A stretch of 26,134 nucleotides of DNA from DASUKM01 sp036278735 (GTDB lineage: Bacteria; Acidobacteriota; Vicinamibacteria; Vicinamibacterales; 2-12-FULL-66-21), in contig DASUKM010000003.1 of NCBI GenBank assembly GCA_036278735.1, positions 1 to 26,134 of the forward strand. Direction: 5' to 3'. Shown one piece after another: positions 22,555 through 26,134 of the stretch. Made by a program: the position numbers and the translations under genes. Each line of letters starts with the position of its first letter. Position 1 is the stretch's first letter. Under the pieces are notes generated by a model that searched no databases, was not told where the DNA came from, and worked only from the letters and a program-made list of their open reading frames with translations.

Positions 22555-25201
22555 TCCCCCCTGCGTCGCGCTTGAGATCGGCGAGGAGATTGAGCGCCTG
22601 GAGCGGCGTGAGCTGGTCCAGATCGAGCGATTGCAGCCGCTGGCGAACAGGGTCGTCTTCGGCGGCCGGCGCCTGGAACAGGCCCATCTGGTGCTGCGCG
22701 GCGGCGGCGCGCTCGCCGCTCAGCGACGGCCGGCCGCCGCGCGACAGCTCGTCGCGTTCGAGGCCGATCAGGATCTCCCGCGCCCGCGCCACGACGGGCG
22801 GCGGCAGCCCGGCCAGGCGCGCCACCTGGATGCCGTAGCTGCGATCGGATCGTCCCGGCACCACCTTGCGCAGGAACACGATGTCGTCCTGCCACTCGCG
22901 GACGACGACGTGGAAATTGGCGACCGAGGGGATCGCATCGGCGAGATCGGTCAGCTCGTGGTAATGCGTCGCGAAGATCGTCTTCGGCCGGGCGCGCGGG
23001 TTCGACGCGAGGTATTCGGCGATCGCCCACGCGAGGCTCAGGCCGTCGAAGGTCGCGGTGCCGCGGCCGATCTCGTCGAGGATCACGAGGCTGCGCGACG
23101 TCGCCGTGTGCAGGATGTTGGCGGTCTCCTGCATCTCCATCATGAACGTGGACTGCCCGCGCGCGATATTGTCGGAGGCCCCCACGCGCGCGAAGATGCG
23201 ATCCACGATCGGCAGCTTCGCGCCCCGCGCCGGCACGAAGCTGCCGGCCTGGGCCATCAGGCAGAGCAGCGCCACCTGCCGGAGGTAGGTCGACTTGCCG
23301 CCCATGTTCGGCCCCGTCAGGATGATCACCTGATGCGACGCGCCGTCGAGCATCACGTCGTTGGGGACGAACGCCTCCTCGACGACGCGCCGTTCGACGA
23401 CGGGGTGGCGCACGTCGGAGGCGATCAACTCGTCCCCCTCGTGCATCTGGGGCTTGGTGTAATCGTTCAACGCGGCGGTCTCGGCGAGCGCCGCGAGCAC
23501 GTCGAGGGTCGCGAGCCCGCGGGCGGTCTCCTGAACCCGCGGCGCCTCGGCCGCCACGCGGGCGCGCAGCGCCTCGAACAGCTCGGTTTCCCTCCCCGCG
23601 ATCCGCTCGTCGGCGTGGAGCACCTTCTCCTCGTACTCCTCCAGGGCCGGCGTGACGAAGCGCTCGCCGCCCGCGATCGTCTGCTTGCGCCGATAGTCGA
23701 CGGGCACGAGCGCCAGATTCGATCGCGAGACCTCGATGTAGTAGCCGAACACGCGGTTGTAGCGGATCTTGAGCGACGCGATCCCGGTGCGCGCGCGCTC
23801 GGCGTCTTCCATCTCCGCGATCCGGCGCTTGCCGGAGCGGCTGATGTCGCGCAGCTCGTCCAGCTCCGGATCGACGCCGTCGCGGATCATCCCCCCGTCC
23901 CGCGCGAGGGCGGGCGGCTCGTCGATCAGCGTCCGCTCGAGATCGTCGCGGACGCCGGCGAGGTCGTCGAGCTCCGCGACCTGGCTGCGGACGAGCGGCG
24001 CGGCGAAGTCCGCGAGGATCAGCCGGACGCGCGGCACGGCCGCGATTGACTGCCGCAGCGAGACGAGATCGCGCGGCCCGGCCGTCCCGAGCGCGGCGCG
24101 CGCGACCAGCCGCTCGAGGTCGTGGACGGTCCCGAGCGTGTCGCGCAGCTTGGCGCGTTCGGTGCTGCGGAACCCGAAATCCTCGACCGCGTCGAGCCGA
24201 TCGTGAATCCGTTCGAGCGCCACGAGCGGCCGGAGCAGCCACGCGCGCAGCAGGCGTCCCCCCATCGGCGTGATCGTGCGGTCCAGCTCCCCGAGCAGCG
24301 AGCCCGCGCGCCCGCCGGCCACCGCTTCGATCACTTCGAGGTGCTCGAGCGACGTCGGATCGACGAGCAGGCCGTCCGCCCCGGTGCGGAACGAGACGTC
24401 GCGCACGTGCGCGAGGTCCGCCTTCTGCGTGTCCTTGAGGTACTGCACGAGGGCGCCCGCGGCGCTGATCGCGGCCAGATGCCCGTCGAGGCCGTAGCCC
24501 TGGAGGTCCTGCGCCCTGAGCTGCGCGCGCAGCGCGCGCGCGGCCGCGTCCAGCTCGAACGTCCACGGCTCGGCCGCGGTGAGACGCGCGTCGACGCCCG
24601 CCTCGCGCAGCAGCGCCGCCGCCGCCTCGAACGCCGCCGGGGCGACCACTTCGCGCGGCCGCAGCACTGCCAGCTCGTCCCGCAGCGCCTGCCGTCCATC
24701 GGCGCCCAGGTATTCCGCCGTCGCGAACTCCCCCGTGGACACGTCGAGCAGCGCCACGCCGAAGCCGGGGCCCGGGTGCGCCGGGGCGAGCGCGACGAGA
24801 AATGCCGGCTCCCGCGCGTCGAGATAGGCCCCGTCCGTCAGCGTTCCGGGAGAGACCACGCGCACGATCTCGCGGCGGACGAGCCCCTTGGCCTTCCGGG
24901 GATCCTCGACCTGCTCGCAGACCGCGACGCGGAACCCCTTGCGGACGAGGCGCGCGATATAGCCATCGGCCGCGTGAAACGGCACGCCGCACATCGGAAT
25001 CGCGCCGCCCGTCGCGTCCTTCGATCGCGAGGTGAGCGTCAGCTCGAGCGCGCGCGCGGCCGTCAGCGCGTCTTCGTAGAACATCTCGTAGAAGTCGCCC
25101 ATCCGGAAGAACACGATCGCGTCCCGGTACTGCCGCTTGGCGTCGAAGTATTGCCGCATGGCCGGCGTCGCGCCGGCCGCGGGAACGGGCGAGGAGGACA
25201 T
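22550..25201 (-). CDS. mutS: DNA mismatch repair ATPase MutS
   Basis: A protein of 883 residues, full length for bacterial MutS. The mismatch-reading F-x-E is at Phe37-Tyr-Glu39 (GDFYEMF). The ATPase domain has Walker A GPNMGGKST (~630), the QSTFMMEMQE signature, Walker B LVILDEIGRGTATFDG (~707) and FATHYHEL. The C-terminus ends with the helical dimer and beta-clamp region (QMGLF). The start at ATG 25201 gives the normal MutS N-terminus (ATPAMRQYFDAKRQY); the frame is open further upstream but that part overlaps tsaB. No mutL is in the window. Confidence 0.97.
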   Translation of the reverse strand: MSSSPVPAAGATPAMRQYFDAKRQYRDAIVFFRMGDFYEMFYEDALTAARALELTLTSRSKDATGGAIPMCGVPFHAADGYIARLVRKGFRVAVCEQVEDPRKAKGLVRREIVRVVSPGTLTDGAYLDAREPAFLVALAPAHPGPGFGVALLDVSTGEFATAEYLGADGRQALRDELAVLRPREVVAPAAFEAAAALLREAGVDARLTAAEPWTFELDAAARALRAQLRAQDLQGYGLDGHLAAISAAGALVQYLKDTQKADLAHVRDVSFRTGADGLLVDPTSLEHLEVIEAVAGGRAGSLLGELDRTITPMGGRLLRAWLLRPLVALERIHDRLDAVEDFGFRSTERAKLRDTLGTVHDLERLVARAALGTAGPRDLVSLRQSIAAVPRVRLILADFAAPLVRSQVAELDDLAGVRDDLERTLIDEPPALARDGGMIRDGVDPELDELRDISRSGKRRIAEMEDAERARTGIASLKIRYNRVFGYYIEVSRSNLALVPVDYRRKQTIAGGERFVTPALEEYEEKVLHADERIAGRETELFEALRARVAAEAPRVQETARGLATLDVLAALAETAALNDYTKPQMHEGDELIASDVRHPVVERRVVEEAFVPNDVMLDGASHQVIILTGPNMGGKSTYLRQVALLCLMAQAGSFVPARGAKLPIVDRIFARVGASDNIARGQSTFMMEMQETANILHTATSRSLVILDEIGRGTATFDGLSLAWAIAEYLASNPRARPKTIFATHYHELTDLADAIPSVANFHVVVREWQDDIVFLRKVVPGRSDRSYGIQVARLAGLPPPVVARAREILIGLERDELSRGGRPSLSGERAAAAQHQMGLFQAPAAEDDPVRQRLQSLDLDQLTPLQALNLLADLKRDAGGR

Positions 25202-25216
25202 TGGGGGGTAGGGGCG

Positions 25217-25224
25217 AGTATAAC
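25217..25224. promoter_or_regulatory. Overlapping divergent -10 boxes of mutS and tsaB
   Basis: In the 43-bp space between the start codons, TATACT reads on the minus strand toward mutS (25217-25222) and TATAAC reads on the plus strand toward tsaB (25219-25224). Both predicted transcription starts fall within ~15 nt of the start codons, and mutS has no visible Shine-Dalgarno. The two promoters would compete for the same DNA. Confidence 0.4.
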
Positions 25225-25244
25225 ATTGCGATGCGGACCCGCTC

Positions 25245-25940
25245 GTGCTGATTCTGTCGCTCGACACCACCACGCCTGCCGGCAGCGCGGCCGTGCTGCG
25301 CGACGGGCAGCTGCTCGTCGAGCGTGCCGGCGACCCGGCGCGCACGCACGGCGCACGGCTGCCGCACGAGCTGATCGCCGTCCTCGAGGCGGCGGGCGCG
25401 CGGCTCGCCGATGTCGATCGGCTGGCGGTCGCGAGCGGCCCCGGCTCCTTCACGGGGCTGCGCGTCGGCATCGCGACGATGCAGGCGCTGGCGCTCGCGC
25501 GGGGGCGGCAGGTCGTGCCGGTTCCGGCGCTCGAAGCGCTCGCCTGGCCGCTGCGCCACGGCTCGAGCCTCGTCGCGCCATGGATGGATGCACGCCGCGG
25601 CGAAGTGTTTGCCGCGTTGTACGACCCCGAGACGCGCGCCCTGCTCCACGGCCCCAGCGCGCTCAGCCCGGAGCGGACGCTCGACGCGTGGCGCGACGAG
25701 CCGTCGATCCCGCACGCGGCACGGATCACCTTCGTCGGCGACGGCGCGCTGCGCTATCGCGGCCTCCTGGAACGCCGCCTCGGGGACGGCGCGGCGATCG
25801 TGCCGGAGGTGCCGCTGCTGGCTGGCGCGATCGCGGAGATCGCGTACGCGATGGCCGACCGCGCCGTCAACCCCCACGCGATCGTGCCGCTGTACGTCCG
25901 GCGTCCGGACGCCGAGCTCGCGCGCGAGCGGCGGCGCTGA
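25245..25940 (+). CDS. tsaB: tRNA threonylcarbamoyladenosine biosynthesis protein TsaB
   Basis: A protein of 231 residues with a GTG start. TsaB is the ASKHA-fold partner that binds TsaD in making the t6A modification at position 37 of ANN-decoding tRNAs. Family motifs are the N-terminal ILSLDTTTPAGSAAV, LPHELIAVLEAAG, the very conserved ASGPGSFTGLRVGIATMQALA, and APWMDARRGEVFAALY. It is followed by rimI with a 1-nt stop/start overlap (TGATG), a common pairing. Confidence 0.95.
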   Translation: MLILSLDTTTPAGSAAVLRDGQLLVERAGDPARTHGARLPHELIAVLEAAGARLADVDRLAVASGPGSFTGLRVGIATMQALALARGRQVVPVPALEALAWPLRHGSSLVAPWMDARRGEVFAALYDPETRALLHGPSALSPERTLDAWRDEPSIPHAARITFVGDGALRYRGLLERRLGDGAAIVPEVPLLAGAIAEIAYAMADRAVNPHAIVPLYVRRPDAELARERRR

Positions 25941-26134
25941 TGCGCGTCGAGCGCCTCACCCCCGACGACGACCTCGACGCCATCGTCGCGCTGGAGCGCG
26001 CCTCGTTCACGAACCCCTGGTCGCGCGACACGCTCCTCTGGGAGCTGCACCACTCCGACGTCACGCGCGTCTACGTCCTGCGCCTCGACGACGGCACGCT
26101 GGCGGCGTTCTGCGCCTGCTGGCTGGTCTTCGAC
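25940..26134 (+). CDS. rimI: Ribosomal protein N-acetyltransferase RimI (N-terminal part)
   Basis: The first 65 codons of a GNAT acetyltransferase, cut by the right edge. The N-terminus (ALERASFTNPWSRDTLLWELHHSDVTRVYVLRLDD) is the characteristic RimI start with the FxNPWS motif that shapes the substrate groove. In other bacteria RimI acetylates the N-terminus of ribosomal protein S18. The acetyl-CoA-binding motif would lie beyond the window. Overlap with the tsaB stop supports the assignment. Confidence 0.9.
   Translation, partial: MRVERLTPDDDLDAIVALERASFTNPWSRDTLLWELHHSDVTRVYVLRLDDGTLAAFCACWLVFD

Noticed and set aside
22536..25877. 1113-codon minus-strand frame covering mutS and part of tsaB
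   Set aside because: It is out of frame with MutS and crosses the divergent promoter region; no domain is seen.

Overview
The window is one continuous piece of GC-rich bacterial chromosome with dense, strand-switching gene order. It carries no phage, plasmid or insertion-sequence genes. Several genes suggest an Acidobacteriota genome, perhaps of the Vicinamibacteria type: a large secreted Asp-box (VPS10/sortilin-like) protein, a DUF5715 protein, a secreted S10 peptidase, and a TPR-sigma54 regulator. This placement is inferred from gene content and composition; there is no rRNA in the window to test it.

Left part (1-5804). A formate dehydrogenase catalytic subunit on the minus strand runs off the left edge. 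It carries an in-frame UGA that reads as selenocysteine, followed by a bacterial SECIS hairpin. Divergent from it is a fluoride-responsive unit: promoter, fluoride (crcB-motif) riboswitch, possible short leader ORF, a CrcB/FluC fluoride channel, a protein with two fused DUF190 domains, and a third DUF190 domain as a separate overlapping gene. A PAP2 phosphatase follows.

Middle part (5805-16310). A DUF5715 peptidase-like protein has a good sigma70 promoter. Next comes a repeat-rich gene-free stretch and a 49-residue Lmo0937-type membrane protein. The 1041-residue secreted Asp-box protein converges on a uricase-fold protein that seems to have lost its catalytic residues. Acylphosphatase and adenine phosphoribosyltransferase form a tight pair. 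tRNA-Arg(CCU) sits between two tandem-repeat arrays. Then come a Tat-type M19 dipeptidase-like protein, an S10 serine carboxypeptidase and a membrane-anchored TPR protein.

Right part (16311-26134). A cupin that lacks the usual His ligands and a PilZ protein come first. They are followed by a 970-residue TPR-GAF-sigma54 activator with a GSFTGA loop, and a polyamine operon of a deoxyhypusine-synthase-like protein and agmatinase. MutS is divergent from tsaB-rimI, which runs off the right edge.

Recurring themes. Short tandem repeats, mostly with 7-bp or 14-bp periods and often in inverted arms, fill the spaces between genes. Three proteins (uricase-like, M19-like and cupin) keep their fold signature but lack family-typical active-site residues. 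Two divergent gene pairs seem to have promoters almost touching the start codons.
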